Positions 47,050 to 59,462 of a stretch of 64,000 nucleotides of DNA are shown here, in pieces. The DNA lies in NCBI GenBank assembly GCA_003956705.1, contig QZCP01000116.1:51087-115086 (forward strand). Reading direction: 5' to 3'. This stretch comes from Brevipalpus yothersi. Its lineage: Eukaryota > Arthropoda > Arachnida > Trombidiformes > Tenuipalpidae. Every line of letters begins with the position of its first letter. Position 1 is the stretch's first letter. The translations under genes were made by a program, and so were the position numbers. A model generated the notes under the pieces. It worked only from the letters and a program-made list of their open reading frames with translations, was not told the DNA's origin and made no database searches.

Positions 47050-49312
47050 TGTTTTAATTTATATTTCAAACCGAAAACACCCAATAATTAACTAATCAAA
47101 AACACCTCAACACCAATCAATGATACAAACTTTTGATTTTTTCGTTTATTCAACTTGCAATGCAAGTCTTGCATGCTGTTAAAAGCATGTTTTTGCATGC
47201 TTCTTGTGTGGCGGCAAATATGAATATTGCTTATAGTTTTTTGTTCTTGAAAACAATTTTCGTTCTCGATTCTCATTTTAGCATTTTTTGTTCAACGAAA
47301 ACTTTGCGTCAAGGCTCGAAAAAATATGATCGGAAACAATTTTTCACCACTTTTGATGTATCTAATTTGGATTTATCACATTAACAACAGGATGATATTA
47401 CGATAAAATCTAATCTTCCTCTTGAATTAAATAATTTTCAGCTTGACCTTTCAGAATTGAATGACCTGATAAACCATCCAATCGAACCACGTTCTTACTC
47501 TTTCTCTCTCTCTCTCTTCCTCTTTCTTTCTTATAGTGCACTCGAAAGTGGAAAAACTGTTAAGGTGAGTTCTGATTATATTTATTGTATCTATACCATT
47601 TAATGTCGGTATGAAAGCAAGGTTATACTGTGAATATCGTGATCAAAAATTTAGGATGCTCGCTCATGAGTATCAATTGTGTGAGTGTTGACCGTCAATC
47701 TATCTTGAATTCTCGTTCGCTGTAGCATTCAATGCATTTATAAATATATATATTGAATGATATATTGAATTTCGTCTATCTTTCACTTGTTCAATTAATT
47801 TTTGATGAATAATGTCAATCATTGCCAAATCTTCGTGCTTTTAAGGTAGGGATCGAAGAGAAGGTAGAAGACAGATTTCAAATGCTACTCAATCCCTCTC
47901 CACCTAAGTCAGGTGAGATTTGAGATTTTTGCAAATTCAAGGGTCAACAATTTGTTTGATTATTCTGATGACCAATCTTTCTCTTATTCACCCTTTCTTC
48001 TTTATTTTGACCTTTTCTTGGGACAGGGAAAGCGGATAAAAGTAGGGGGAAAATTGATTCTTAACTTTTCTGATTGTGTCTCGCAAAATCATTCAATCTA
48101 AATTCTACATGTATCACGCAAGTAACTTTCAAATTTTTCAACAACAATCATGCACACACACACATAATGCATTCAAGTGGCCAAACTTTCATCTCGAGGA
48201 AGCATTCCATTTCACCTTATCATGTACATGTCTCCCCTTTTTTTACCAATAAAATTTGAAACAATTCGAAGCATCTAGTGGTAATGGAAATTCAAATGTT
48301 GACCATCAGAAAAAGTGTGTATAAAAGCATGAGCAAGAAGAAGAAAGAAGAAGAAGAAGAAAACCAAGAATAAGGAGAAGATGAAGAGTGTGTAGGTAAA
48401 GGAAAGTGTAGATGATTAGATGAGGAGAATCGTAAATGAATAACGATAACGTCACTTGTGACGCTAAAAAAGCGAAAAAGTCAAAAAGGAGAAAAGTTCA
48501 TTAGATGGGTATATGAGCAAAGTTTCACATGAGTACATGATAAATCTGATCGCTCTTTTTTTTCTTCTTCTTCTTCTTTCATTGAGCATACACACATGAA
48601 CGTGTACACATGATGTTCATGATGTTCATGATGACAAATAGTTGTGAACCTCTGATTCTTTATTAAAATTTATCAAATTGTTATTACTGATTTGGGCAAT
48701 TTTCAGTATAAATGAGAGTAACATAACGGTCCGGTATATATGTTTTCTACGCCAAACGAAAGTATACATATATATATGTAAATGTATTTCCTCTTACAAA
48801 ATGTTGGGAACAGTAGGTGAACAGATAGAGAAATATATTTTTTGAAAAAAAAAGAAGAAAGTGTGAAGAAAAAAATTACTCAAATGTGTTAGCCATGGAG
48901 GCATTAAAGGCCAACCGTTTGGACACATAATAGTTAATAGAAAAGAGAGAGAGAAAAGTGTGCATAAACATGTTGCAGATTGATTGAGGAGGAAATTGAA
49001 TATGAAAATCAGAATGAATCGAATTGCTCAGGGAAGCCTTTAAGTAGCCTATTAAAACTTTAAATGAGATAAGGTTCTGCTTCATATAAGACTTAATTTG
49101 CATACTCTCCTTCTTTTTGATGATCAAATCGAATTTTGTTTCTTGATTGTTTCTTGATTGTTTCTCAATAAAATTCACAATGGTGTCACTTTATGATGTA
49201 AGAAAAATTTTTTTCAAACTATTATTTCATCTTACATGTTGAAGTGCTAAATATTGTTAATATCACTTTCTCACCATATTTTCGATCAATAATTTACACC
49301 ATTTTCCATTCA

Positions 49313-49334
49313 GACACACACACACACACACACA
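49313..49334. repeat. (CA)n microsatellite
   Basis: About 11 ACAC units in a non-coding stretch. Confidence 0.9.
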
Positions 49335-51723
49335 ACATTACGTCAAGCCGAATGATAACTATTCAAATTGCCTGAACGTTACTTACCATTTATTGTTGGC
49401 TTCAATATCAGCACGAACAGGAAAAATTTGAATCGACGAGGTTTTCCAAACTATCTGAACGAATGTATATGTATGTCCTCTCTCTCTCTCTCTTCGAAGC
49501 TATTTATTATGTATTGACTGGAAAAAAGCGTCATCATAAGGAAAATAAGGAAGGAATAGTGTACCTGTATATGTATATATATATAAGTTTTAAAATCATT
49601 CATTATAATAAAATTTTTTTGTTTACTATCCTTTGGTGACAAATAAATGCTATGCTGCAGAATCATTTCCAATTTTTTACGCATTCTTACTATTGAGTAC
49701 TCAAGTACTGAAGAGAGCTTCCTTGTCATTTTTGATGGAAATGCTGCTCTCCTCTGGATGATTGATTTCCTCCAATCATATTGTTCAGTAGATAAATTTC
49801 TCAATATTCAAGATTTTGAATGTATCGTGTGATTGGGTCACTGTTGAGGTCACTTTTCTTTGAAAATTTATTTATCATTCTTCTTCTCATAAGACGAGTT
49901 GACTGAGAAAAAGATTGTAAGATGTTGGAATAAGTATTTAGTTAAGAATTGAGGGTTAAGTTTTAATCGAAATATTCTACTCAGTTGATTGGCTAGTCAT
50001 AGAGAATTCAATGGAGAAGATTCCTATGGAGATGATACATGATGTTTTTTGGTGAGCTACAGTTTAATAACGTGTCTTTTGCCATATAATTTCCAAGATA
50101 CTAAATAATGCATGAGCTTGACTTGGAATCATGTTTCCAAGCACTATTCATCTTCTCGCTTAGTCAATGGAAATTTCCAGCATCTGACGATATTTCATGA
50201 GGAGAAAGCAAATAAGTGAGGGACATCCTGAGAGAAAATTTTCCAAGATTCTTATGAGATGACGAGATAAAGCACCAAACGAGAGAGACTTTTATAACTT
50301 GGAAACAAAATTAGAATATCTGAAATTCACTATCAGATCGAGCAATCGAAATAAGGTTTTCGAATTGTTCACGGAACGATTGAATTATACTTTTCATTCT
50401 CTGTTGGATAGAGAATGAAAAGAGAGAGAGAGAGAGAAAACCATGAATACAGGAAGCCATGAGAAGAATTTGAATTATTCGTCTTCCCAGCACGCAAACT
50501 TTCGGTGATAATCATGACTTCTGAATGAGTTAATGATAGTCGTTGAAGGTCTTACTGGTGAATGATGAAGAAATGCTATACGCATCATACTTCTTCTTCC
50601 TCTTCATCTTCTCAGAACGACCAACAGTTTGAAACACTCATTTGCCACATGATCGACTGAATACATGGATTAGGGCTCGTCATGGCCCGATTTATAATGT
50701 TTCCTTTCTCTTTACATCTTATATATGGGATCAAAAAAACGTTTCAAGTAGAAAGAAAAAGTGAAATCCACCATGAATTGATGGCTAATATTTTCGTTTT
50801 TTCCCCTCTCTTTCCGTACCTGTATCATGGTCTGGTTTTAAAATCAGCCCATCAGTCTGATTACAGTATATATACTATATACTTTGACTTTTCATGCAAA
50901 AAAACTGGTTTCAAGGACCATGGGCCTTAAAATTATCATTATAATGATGATTTTCTAGAGAAAGAAGATGGAGAATGGTAAAAAGAAACCTTCTCCACCT
51001 AGTCCAGGGTTCTTGTGGTTACTTAAAAATTTCAAGTTAAGTGGAAAGTTTATATTCATCATGTGATGAATACGTTTATATATCTAAATATATATGCCTC
51101 AAGGAAATTAAGTAACAGAGCCACATGTTCAACTATTCAACTTTCGAATGTATCTGGGAAAGATTTTTCGATCCATCGAATGGGAGGTATTTTTCAGAAA
51201 TAATTTCACCTCTAAGTTATCAAAGAGATTGTCGCTCAAATGATGGAAAGAGAAGTGTGAAAAAAAATTTTCCCGAAAAACATTTCCCCACGATTGACAA
51301 TTAGTTAGTTAATTTTCTAGTAATTTCAATTAAAAGAAGAAAACAATAGGCAAGATAAAAACGAATGATTAAATTTTGATGTACACCAACTGAAGGCAAG
51401 TGAGCAAATCAGTGTTGCGGTTTTGGTGAATATGTTATAAGAGAAGCAGATCAAAATCTAAAATATATTGGTTTGTGAGTGGTTTGTTGTTATTTTCATC
51501 TACCAGGCAAATTGTACCAACAATTCAGTGGTCTGGAATGACTTGGTCTGTTGATTTTTCATGGTTCATTCATGATTCACCCGGATAAAGGATCGGGAAA
51601 TTTTCTTTCTCTTTCTCTTTCTCTTTCTCTTTCTCTCTCTCTCTTTCATTCAGCTTTTCGATTTGAAACAGGTGAAAAATCATTACCATTAAGTGAGGCA
51701 CTCATTTTACAATACAATGTATT

Positions 51724-51747
51724 TACTACTACTACTACTACTACTAC
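51724..51747. repeat. (ACT)n microsatellite
   Basis: About eight perfect ACT units, one of the few trinucleotide runs in the window. Confidence 0.9.
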
Positions 51748-52611
51748 CTGCACACTCTAAATATCACTCTAATTTGAAAATATCATGAGAAACAGTGATC
51801 AAACGGTGTGCAAAAATCGTATATACAATATATTTAAAGTATTCTACCTGTATACATGATAGTTGAAAGAATTCACTTGATTTATGCCTGATTGATTCAT
51901 TCAATGAGTTACTTGCATGTGAATCCCTAATTTCAACTTGAATTCACAATTTCAGAACGAAAATTTTTGTCTCTCTCACACGCTAGTCCAGATTTCCTGT
52001 GAATTATAGTGAAAAAAACTTTATCCTTACCACCATCAACGTGTTCATACCTATCATGATGGGTCTAGAGAAAGATAATTAGCTAGAGAGAAAAAAATGT
52101 CACCATCAATTAACTAGCAATTTAATATTCAACACTTGACTCATTTCATTTTGAATCAATCACTCTAATCATGATGTATCAATTTCGATTTTCCATTAGA
52201 TGTGCACTTTTCGTACTGAGGACATCCAATCAGAAATAGAGAGCGAAAATTTTGCCATGAAAACCCCCAAAATTTTCGAACACACGAATAGGGAGGATAT
52301 CAATCCCACCAATACGGTTCAATGACATACCCGGTTGATTGGAACCTGATTTTTCTGTGGGAACATACAATTGATCAAAGCCATCTTCCTTGTACCATAT
52401 CCGAATTCTTAACATTCTGTACCCAAGATCCCCTCCTTTCCACATATCTTGAAATCCACATCATAATACCATAATACCATACTAGCCATAGGCCAACCCT
52501 CCCAACCTATCCAGCCAACATACACCTTGCCCAAATTAATTTCTATCAAAGGTCAATCAAAATCCTTGACCTGTGATCAAAGAGGTATTCTGATGGGACA
52601 TGAATTAGTGA

Positions 52612-52612
<1 letters not shown>

Positions 52613-52668
<56 letters not shown>
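52613..52668. repeat. (TC)n microsatellite
   Basis: About 28 TC units followed by further pyrimidine-rich DNA to about 52830. It lies about 0.7 kb upstream of the acyl-CoA oxidase start codon. Confidence 0.95.
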
Positions 52669-52673
<5 letters not shown>

Positions 52674-53402
52674 CTCTTTTATCTAGTTTCAAGAACTTCC
52701 AAGTACATTTCTCTTTCTTTTTCTCTCTCTTTGCGCAGACAAAATGTGAGTGAGCAAGTTTCTCTCTCTCTCTCTTTATTTTTTGCTTCTCAAGTTCTTT
52801 TGAGCATTCCGAGAGAGAAGGGAAAGAACGTTGATGAAAGTTAGTTGAAGTTAATCATTTAAAACGATTATCATTCTGGAAACGAATCGAGCTTGTCTGC
52901 CTCATCAGCCTGCTGGCATTAGCCTGTTGTTTTGTGATTAATTGACTGATTGTGTGTGTGTCTTTCTCTCTCTCTCTCTTTTTTTGAGTGCAAAGTGATT
53001 TGATTTCATCCATCTCTTGCTCTCTTTCCACATCCGATCCATTCTTCAAGGCTTACTTCTTGTCTATTATTTACGAAAACATAAAAATAGTGTCGAGTAA
53101 ACATTCATAATAAATACAAGTAAAATATGGTGTCTAGTGTACTTGGTTCCATGTGTTCATCACCATCATATACCAAGCAATAGAGAAAGAAAACAACATA
53201 CACACACATAGATAAATATCAACAACAGTGTATTTGTGATCATAATTTTGATTGTGATTAAAAATGGTGCCCTTTTAAATATTGTGAGCTTAAAGTGTGT
53301 GTGTGTTCCTCTGTGTCTCTCCATTTTGAAAAAAAATTTATACATCCACATCCTGAACTATCATCTCACCGATTTAAGGAATAAGGAATTACACTGATAA
53401 TA

Positions 53403-55532
53403 ATGGATCCGACAACATCTCTCATGGAATCAATGCCAGACTGGCCACAAGGTCCGTTAGATTCATATCGTTGTAGGGCTACATTTGATTGGAGAAAGAT
53501 GAAACTTCTCATGGAAGGAGAGGATATAATTAAATTTAAAAATAAAGTGTGGACAACATTGGCCAATGATCCGTTGTTTGGCCGTAATCCGTGGGATGAA
53601 CACAGTAGAGATGAGGAGAGACGAAAAACATTGATGCAAATGAAGCGTCTAATTGAATATAATTTTATTACCGAAGAAGAATTTATACGCAATCCAATGT
53701 TAGCTCCGGTGGCTGGACAAACGGTTGGCCAATATTCGTGGTCATTGTGTGCGAAAAAATTTCTATCCTATGAATATTTTATTGGCAATGCTCGTTCTGG
53801 TGGCTCAGAGAGACAAAATAAATTTATGTCCGATGTGAAATCATTTAAAGCACTTGGTGCCATCAGTATCACCGAGATGGCCCATGGCTCAAATACCAAG
53901 GGTCTTCGCACTACGGCCACATTTGATCCATCAACACAACAATTTGTACTACACACACCTGATTTGGAGGCCACCAAGGTATGGTCCGGAGTGTTGGGCC
54001 AAAATGCTACACATGCGGTGGTTTTTGCTCAATTATACACTCCAGACGGTGTTTGCCATGGATTACATTCGTTTTTAGTTCCTGTCCGTGATCCGAAAAC
54101 ATTGCTTCCTTATCCAGGATTAACTATCGGTGATATGGGAGCTAAAATTGGCTTAAATGGTATTGATAATGGTTTCATGCGTTTCGATCAATATCGTATT
54201 GGCAAGGACGCACTAATGAATCGTAATGCTGATGTAACACCGGTTGGTCAGTACGTTAATTCGGTGAAAGATAAATCAAAGCGAGTTGGTGTGACCTTAG
54301 GAATATTATCATTAGGCCGTGTGGCGATAATTTTACAAGCATTCACTAATCTTCAAACTGCCATGGTAATTTCCATACGTTATTCGGCTGCTCGACGCCA
54401 ATTTGGTGCCACTGGTTCCAATCAAGAATGGTCAGTGATTGAATATCAATCTCAACAATGGAGGCTATTTCCTTACCTTGCTGCAAGCTATGTGATACAG
54501 CATTTTCATACAGTATTTTTCCGTGAATACATTAATTTCTTCATCTCAACATCAGTCGCTTATGGCGGTGTAAGTCCTGAGCAACCAGATATGGGCTCCG
54601 AGATTCATTCACTCTCATCGGTTGGTAAAGCGTATGTCGGCTGGATCGCTCGTGATGCCATCCAAGAGTCAAGAGAAGCTTGTGGTGGACATGGTTACCT
54701 GAAAGCATCCCGGTTAGGTGAATTACGGAATGATCATGATGCAAACAATACGTATGAAGGTGATAATAATGTTCTTCTCCAGCAAACATCTAATTGGCTG
54801 ATGAAACTTTATCGAGAAAAATTGGAAGAAGGAAAACCCATGAAATCACCACTATCTTCGGCTGACTATATAGATAATATTAATTTTATACTCACAACCA
54901 AAATGAAGCCCGATTTGGTGGATAATATGGCCTCATTGATTGCCAGTTTTCAATTTGTTGTCTGCTGGCTGCTTAAGACTAGCGTTGATAAATTGCAGCG
55001 TGAATTAAGCCAATGTGGTGGTGATCTGTTTGTGGCACGATCACGTTCACAAGTGTATTATTTGCGAACATTATCCATTGCATTTTTCGAATGTGACATT
55101 ATTACAAGGTTTCATAATTTTTATAGTGATGAATTTGTTGCTCCTGAATTGAAAAATGTTCTCAGTCGTCTTAATATGTTGTATGCACTATGGTGCCTGG
55201 AAAAGTATATTGCCACACTTTACGAAGGTGATCACATTCCCGCTGGCTTAAAGCCTACCGTTATGATTCGTGAGAAAATATTACAACTATGTACATCACT
55301 CAAAGATGATGCAGTCACTCTTGCTGACGTTTTAGCTCCTCCTGATTTTATTCTCAACTCATCGCTTGGCTATTCTGATGGACGAATATATGAACATATT
55401 TGGAAAGCCCTGACCGAAAGTAAAGACGCCTTTAAGCGACCATCATGGTACACTGAATTCACTGAGAATAAACCAGTGCTCAATGGAGTCCAAGATGAAG
55501 TTGGAGAAGAATTCATTCGAGCTAAATTATGA
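53403..55532 (+). CDS. peroxisomal acyl-CoA oxidase, ACOX3-like (709 aa)
   Basis: Flavoenzyme of peroxisomal beta-oxidation that desaturates acyl-CoA to trans-2-enoyl-CoA and makes H2O2. The whole 2130-bp frame is uninterrupted. The start MDPTTSLMESMPDWPQGPLD resembles ACOX3-type N-termini, with DPLFGRNPWDEHSRDEERR next. The middle has the FAD-contacting TEMAHGSNTKGLRTTATFD and KVWSGVLGQNATHAVVFAQL segments, then RYSAARRQFG. The catalytic base is Glu425 in SREACGGHGYLKASRL, followed by the usual NTYEGDNNVLLQQT. The protein ends in Ala-Lys-Leu, an accepted variant of the SKL peroxisomal import signal. The length suits the family (about 660-700). Its lack of introns is unlike the other long genes here and may reflect an ancient retrocopy or intron loss. 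Straight-chain versus branched-chain (bile-acid type) preference cannot be told. Confidence 0.95.
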   Translation: MDPTTSLMESMPDWPQGPLDSYRCRATFDWRKMKLLMEGEDIIKFKNKVWTTLANDPLFGRNPWDEHSRDEERRKTLMQMKRLIEYNFITEEEFIRNPMLAPVAGQTVGQYSWSLCAKKFLSYEYFIGNARSGGSERQNKFMSDVKSFKALGAISITEMAHGSNTKGLRTTATFDPSTQQFVLHTPDLEATKVWSGVLGQNATHAVVFAQLYTPDGVCHGLHSFLVPVRDPKTLLPYPGLTIGDMGAKIGLNGIDNGFMRFDQYRIGKDALMNRNADVTPVGQYVNSVKDKSKRVGVTLGILSLGRVAIILQAFTNLQTAMVISIRYSAARRQFGATGSNQEWSVIEYQSQQWRLFPYLAASYVIQHFHTVFFREYINFFISTSVAYGGVSPEQPDMGSEIHSLSSVGKAYVGWIARDAIQESREACGGHGYLKASRLGELRNDHDANNTYEGDNNVLLQQTSNWLMKLYREKLEEGKPMKSPLSSADYIDNINFILTTKMKPDLVDNMASLIASFQFVVCWLLKTSVDKLQRELSQCGGDLFVARSRSQVYYLRTLSIAFFECDIITRFHNFYSDEFVAPELKNVLSRLNMLYALWCLEKYIATLYEGDHIPAGLKPTVMIREKILQLCTSLKDDAVTLADVLAPPDFILNSSLGYSDGRIYEHIWKALTESKDAFKRPSWYTEFTENKPVLNGVQDEVGEEFIRAKL

Positions 55533-57180
55533 GAACAATTCATCTCTCTCTAGCAATATATTTACATAAATATATATACATACATATATATATTTCTGTA
55601 CAACTTCGCCATTCCTCACTTTCCCCACCATGAAGAGAGACGCGACAAAACATTAACAAGCGGAACTTTTCTCTTTTTTTTTATTTTATTTTTTTGTCCT
55701 TTCCCTCTCTCTTTCTCCCTATTTTCCTTATCTTTTCTTACCTATTTTTTTCTAATGTGTATTGATTTTCAAGTATACATTTGATCTTTAAAATGTTGTT
55801 ACTTCAACTTGGCATTTTGCTTCTGTTCTTCCCCTTTTCTACTTTCTTTCTTCTTTTTTTCTCTCTCTCTCTTCTCTTCTCACTGAAAGAGAAGTTCTCA
55901 ATCAGCAAACCAGCTCATGACAATTTGAGACATTGTGTATTGCTATTATCATTATTTGAAACTTTCTTTTTATTCATTTTACGAGCTTGAAATCCAAAAA
56001 AGCTATTGTTGAATCGATTTTTTCCATCCTTCAATCATCTACTCTACTTTTACTTGAAATTTTTTCGATCCTCATGAAGGAAAATTACTCACTTTTAAAT
56101 GAATGTTTTTGGGTAAAATCAGTTGCACGTGTGCTCACCTCTCTCAGCTCTCCTTCAATGAACTTATTCATCTCTCTCTCTCTCTCTCTCTCTCTCTTGC
56201 TTTCTTTCTTTCTTTCTCTCTTTCCCTTCATCAGGTCTTCATGTTTGATTGAATAATCATCTACACCTACTTTTTTGTCTTTCTAGTTGATTCTTTTTGA
56301 TTTTTTTTCCTTCTTCTAATTCATTTGCTCTACCTTCTCTTACCAGCAAATCGTGGCATGCTATCTCGTTTTGATTCTCGAGAATTGACATGATTGGGAA
56401 AGAGGCATTTTTAATTGACGAAACATTTGAACTTATCACCATCTGGCATTTGTAAAGATTTGACAGTCTAAGGCGATTTGGAAAAGCTTTTATCGATGTT
56501 TTGGGTAGATTAATCGGATTTTGACGGATATATAATCTGAATTCTGATCTCATGAATGATCTTGATTTGGGAATCTTCACTGCTTAACTAAAGAAATTGG
56601 TATCACGAGCTGAGATATTCCAGTAGCCGAAAGATGATGTGAAAATTTTAGTCTGCTCAAATATATCGAACGTCTAAAATTTTAGTGGATAGGAGAGAAC
56701 GAAAAAATCCAGAATCTGAATTCCATAGGTTCTCTCGCTGGGAACAAGACATACGCATCATTTATAAACCAATTTTTCCCCAATTTGGAGATGAAATTAC
56801 AAACCCTCCCGGCGGAATCAATTTATTGAATTGACATTTTATCCAGCCGAAGGTTCGAGGAGGGTTTTATCTTGAGATTGTCAGCTCATTTCACTCTGAA
56901 CCAAAATTTTGACTAGGTTACTATTAATATTTTTTCGACACGTCAAAATGTTTCTCTCTCGATACAGCTTTGAGATGAAGAGTAGAAGATTTCCATGACA
57001 GTATCGATTTTGTGATATCAATGATATCTAATATCAATCAATTTTTTAAGTATCAGTCAGAAATCTTAATCGGAGTTCATAAATCGTCCGAGCTCTTTAT
57101 AGGAAGGATCAGTCCCGGAAGATGAGCCTATCAAGAACGTTGTTAAGGCTACTAATGTGATTCAAGCATTACAGCCTGCG
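55533..57180. other. acyl-CoA oxidase 3' flank and spacer
   Basis: No gene is supported. TA-rich DNA at 55557-55592, T-rich and pyrimidine-rich blocks at 55668-55740 and 55850-55880, and (CT)n at 56168-56198 with CTTT repeats to about 56222. From about 56600 the composition becomes less T-rich and no repeats are seen. Confidence 0.4.
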
Positions 57181-57199
57181 TCACAGACCTAGAATTCAG

Positions 57200-57420
57200 A
57201 TATCTCTGTAGCTTTCGGATCCTTTTAAACATACTGGTCAGATTATGAGAAATGTTCCTTAATCGCTGGAAAAAAAGATTCAAATTGCATTTTCTATGGC
57301 TCGAATAATCGTTCTAGAAATTGCAAAGAAGCGCGGATGATCGTTCGAGCTTCACACTGAGGAGCAACAGAAAAGATGGACGAATATAACAGTAAAAAAG
57401 GATTTCCTCTTGAGCCCTAG
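57200..57420 (+). pseudogene. possible retroelement gag relic
   Basis: Around 57263-57350 one plus-strand frame reads KDSNCIFYGSNNRSRNCKEA, which resembles the zinc knuckle (C-x2-C-x4-H-x4-C) of gag proteins with the second Cys replaced by Tyr and the His lost. Stops follow at once. No reverse transcriptase or long terminal repeat was found. This is only a weak resemblance. Confidence 0.15.
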
Positions 57421-57737
57421 GAATGTTCAAGAGAATTTTTCTCTCCATTCATCAGCTTATTAATATTCTCTAATTTTCTAATTCTAGACTAGGTGTTCAA
57501 ACGGGAAAAACTTTATCTTCCTCCTTCAAATACCCCAATTTCTCAAATTTTGAAATTAACTTCAAAAGAGGGAGTGATATGTACTTGTACTGAAAGAATT
57601 TTATCGTGAATAGAAATGGCTTGAAAAATTCGAATCTATCTGACACTTTTCCACTGCCAAGAGTTTTCCAAGAGTTCTCGAAAAGTTAACAAAAATGGCT
57701 AAGAAATACCAATATATTCCTCTTGAGATGCAACAGC

Positions 57738-58195
57738 TCATTTGTTCCGCTTTCGATGGGTTGTTTGAAGCCTGCAAAAACTTTCAAGTTGTTTTGTCTG
57801 ACGGCGAATATGATTGTGAAATGCATCTATTGCGTTCAGAAGCCTATTGTCGACACTCCGAGGATCATACTTGAGTATGATTCGTGCACAAGCACGACAC
57901 CAATAAGCGTCAGTAACATGTGGCAGAGGTTGGCAGAAGAAATTGGCAAGAGTATCAGGACGCACCATTATCATAACCTTATCAGCATACACCATCTCTC
58001 TGAAAGCATTTGCTTTAGCCAACAGCTCTCGTATATCCTGGTCCTTCTCAACCAAAACCACTTAACGCTTGTGAGACTTGACAAAGTCACTCCACACACG
58101 CTGAAACCATTCATATTTTTCCCGTCCCATATCCTTGCGAGCATGTATTGATTGTTCACTGGCACTTTCAAACAACCACTCGGGTACAATGTTGT
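57738..58195 (-). pseudogene. unrecognised coding relic with one in-frame stop
   Basis: One minus-strand frame stays open from about 58195 (NIVPEWLFESASEQSIHARK) to the stop at 57738, apart from a single TAA at about 58064. The downstream 107 codons (ELLAKANAFREMVYADKVMI, then YWCRACARIILKYDPRSVDN) look like a real helical protein. A short overlapping plus-strand frame from ATG 57694 also reads plausibly, so the coding strand is not certain. No family is recognised. It lies in a patch of similarly broken frames with higher GC than the surroundings; an origin in a mobile or viral element is possible. Confidence 0.4.
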
Positions 58196-58296
58196 AAATA
58201 GCTATTAGATTTCAGAAAACAAGAAAATACACACATTAACATCATCATACACCTGTGAGATTCAGGATTTAGTCAGATTTTTATTCATATATTTGT

Positions 58297-58835
58297 TTAC
58301 TTACGTTCCCACGTGAAATTTGGAGGATTAGCAATTATGAATAAAACAAAGGATTCATCCACAGACACACACACACACAATATATGAACAATGGCGGTAC
58401 AAACACACTGCTTTATCTCAAAACTAACCCGTTTGACATAGACAACATGCTCCCCCTCTAGAGTGACATGCTGCTGCTCCCCCGATCCTTGCACATGCTC
58501 TATGATATTACTGGCTTCATGTGTAAACATTTTACATTTAACTAGCAGTCGCTCACTGCGCTCGCTACGCTCGCTTGTTCGCTCTTATTTTCGAGCCTAA
58601 CTTCCAGACTGTATTTCTTCCCGTTACTATCTCTGATCTGAAGATCAAAAATCTGAAATCTTCCACCCTTGAGAAAAACTTTGACATAGAGTTCTAATAC
58701 GCGCAGTTTGCTCATCACTTGGTATGCATCGATAAAGCCATTGAGGCCGATGTATGTGGACTTGTCAGAGCAAAGCGTGCTCAGATCAGTTTGGCTTTCG
58801 AGAGCAGCTAGCGCATTGGTACTGCGCAAGCCCAA
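58297..58835 (-). pseudogene. unrecognised coding relic in two pieces
   Basis: Two minus-strand open pieces, 58835-58542 and 58530-58297, are separated by a stop. The first contains a strand-rich segment (LRVLELYVKVFLKGGRFQIF, DLQIRDSNGKKYSLEVRLEN) and ends in a GC-rich GAGCGA/GCGAGC repeat (58548-58583). The second contains EHVQGSGEQQHVTLEGEHVV, then runs into a (CA)n tract, which probably marks decay. The fold type suggests a structural or nucleic-acid-binding protein, but I cannot name it. Confidence 0.35.
58548..58583. repeat. GC-rich GCGAGC-type micro-repeat
   Basis: A short run of GAGCG/GCGAG words in otherwise AT-rich DNA. Such Ser-Glu-Arg-type nucleotide repeats are common in DNA-virus and phage genomes and rare in this window. 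Confidence 0.6.
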
Positions 58836-59095
58836 AAATTCTTATTTATATAAGATTTGCTGCTGCTGAATGCTTTGTGAAATGTCCTAAAACTCATGAT
58901 AAGTGCGATTCTGTGTTGAAGTTCTTTTCCCACCATCGCTCTACTCTGTGGATGATGACTTGGCGGTTTACATATAGAAAAGGTTCGTCTTACCTTGATA
59001 TTGTTCCAAGTAGGATCATCATCATCCATAGTCTGGATGGGTCGTGGGAATTAGATATCAACATTTTCGTCAACCTCAACCATTATCTTGGGTCT

Positions 59096-59411
59096 ATGGC
59101 CACAAAAGAGGACTTTGAAGAACCACACATAAGTTTACCATCAAGCACAGTCGAATCTTTTGATAACCTTCTCACTCTCCTCAGGACCGGCCTCCTAATC
59201 AGTGGAGACAACATTAAGAACTACTCAACCACATCTACCTCCTAGGCGGCCAAATCAACACCAATAAGTTTGACATTACGGTGGACAGTAGCACTAATAA
59301 ACTCAGCGACCGGCTTCTATTTAGTGAATCAACCTGTATACACTGTCTAGAAGTGCTCAACAATTTGAACACCCGAAACTACAGTTTGCTGAAAGCTCCA
59401 CGACCATGCAA
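59096..59411 (+). pseudogene. unrecognised frameshifted reading frame
   Basis: Begins MATKEDFEEPHISLPSSTVE at 59096 and stays open to about 59215. The coding-like sequence then continues one frame over (LLNHIYLLGGQINTNKFDIT, then SESTCIHCLEVLNNLNTRNY) to a stop at 59411. The change of frame near 59215-59225 suggests one small indel. The protein contains a CIHC pair. No family is recognised. It sits about 50 bp upstream of the zinc-finger frame in the same orientation, as if the two once belonged to one compact element. Both halves should be treated as a broken gene. Confidence 0.4.
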
Positions 59412-59462
59412 CTAAAACAGCAATGATCTACATGATACAGATCTAGGTAACTCTCATTTGAA

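Larger units (their letters stand above)
47050..53402. other. long gene-poor region
   Basis: I see no supportable gene in 6.3 kb. It is AT-rich with many simple repeats: TA-rich at about 48765-48780 and 49570-49582, (CA)n at 49313-49334, (TC)n near 49479-49494, CTTTCT repeats at about 51606-51645, (ACT)n at 51724-51747, and (TC)n at 52613-52668. Short open frames are scattered and overlap simple repeats. The last few hundred bases should carry the promoter and leader of the acyl-CoA oxidase gene. Confidence 0.45.

Noticed and set aside
52527..52844. A 105-codon plus-strand frame with a Leu-Ser run
   Set aside because: Created by the (TC)n microsatellite and the neighbouring pyrimidine tract.
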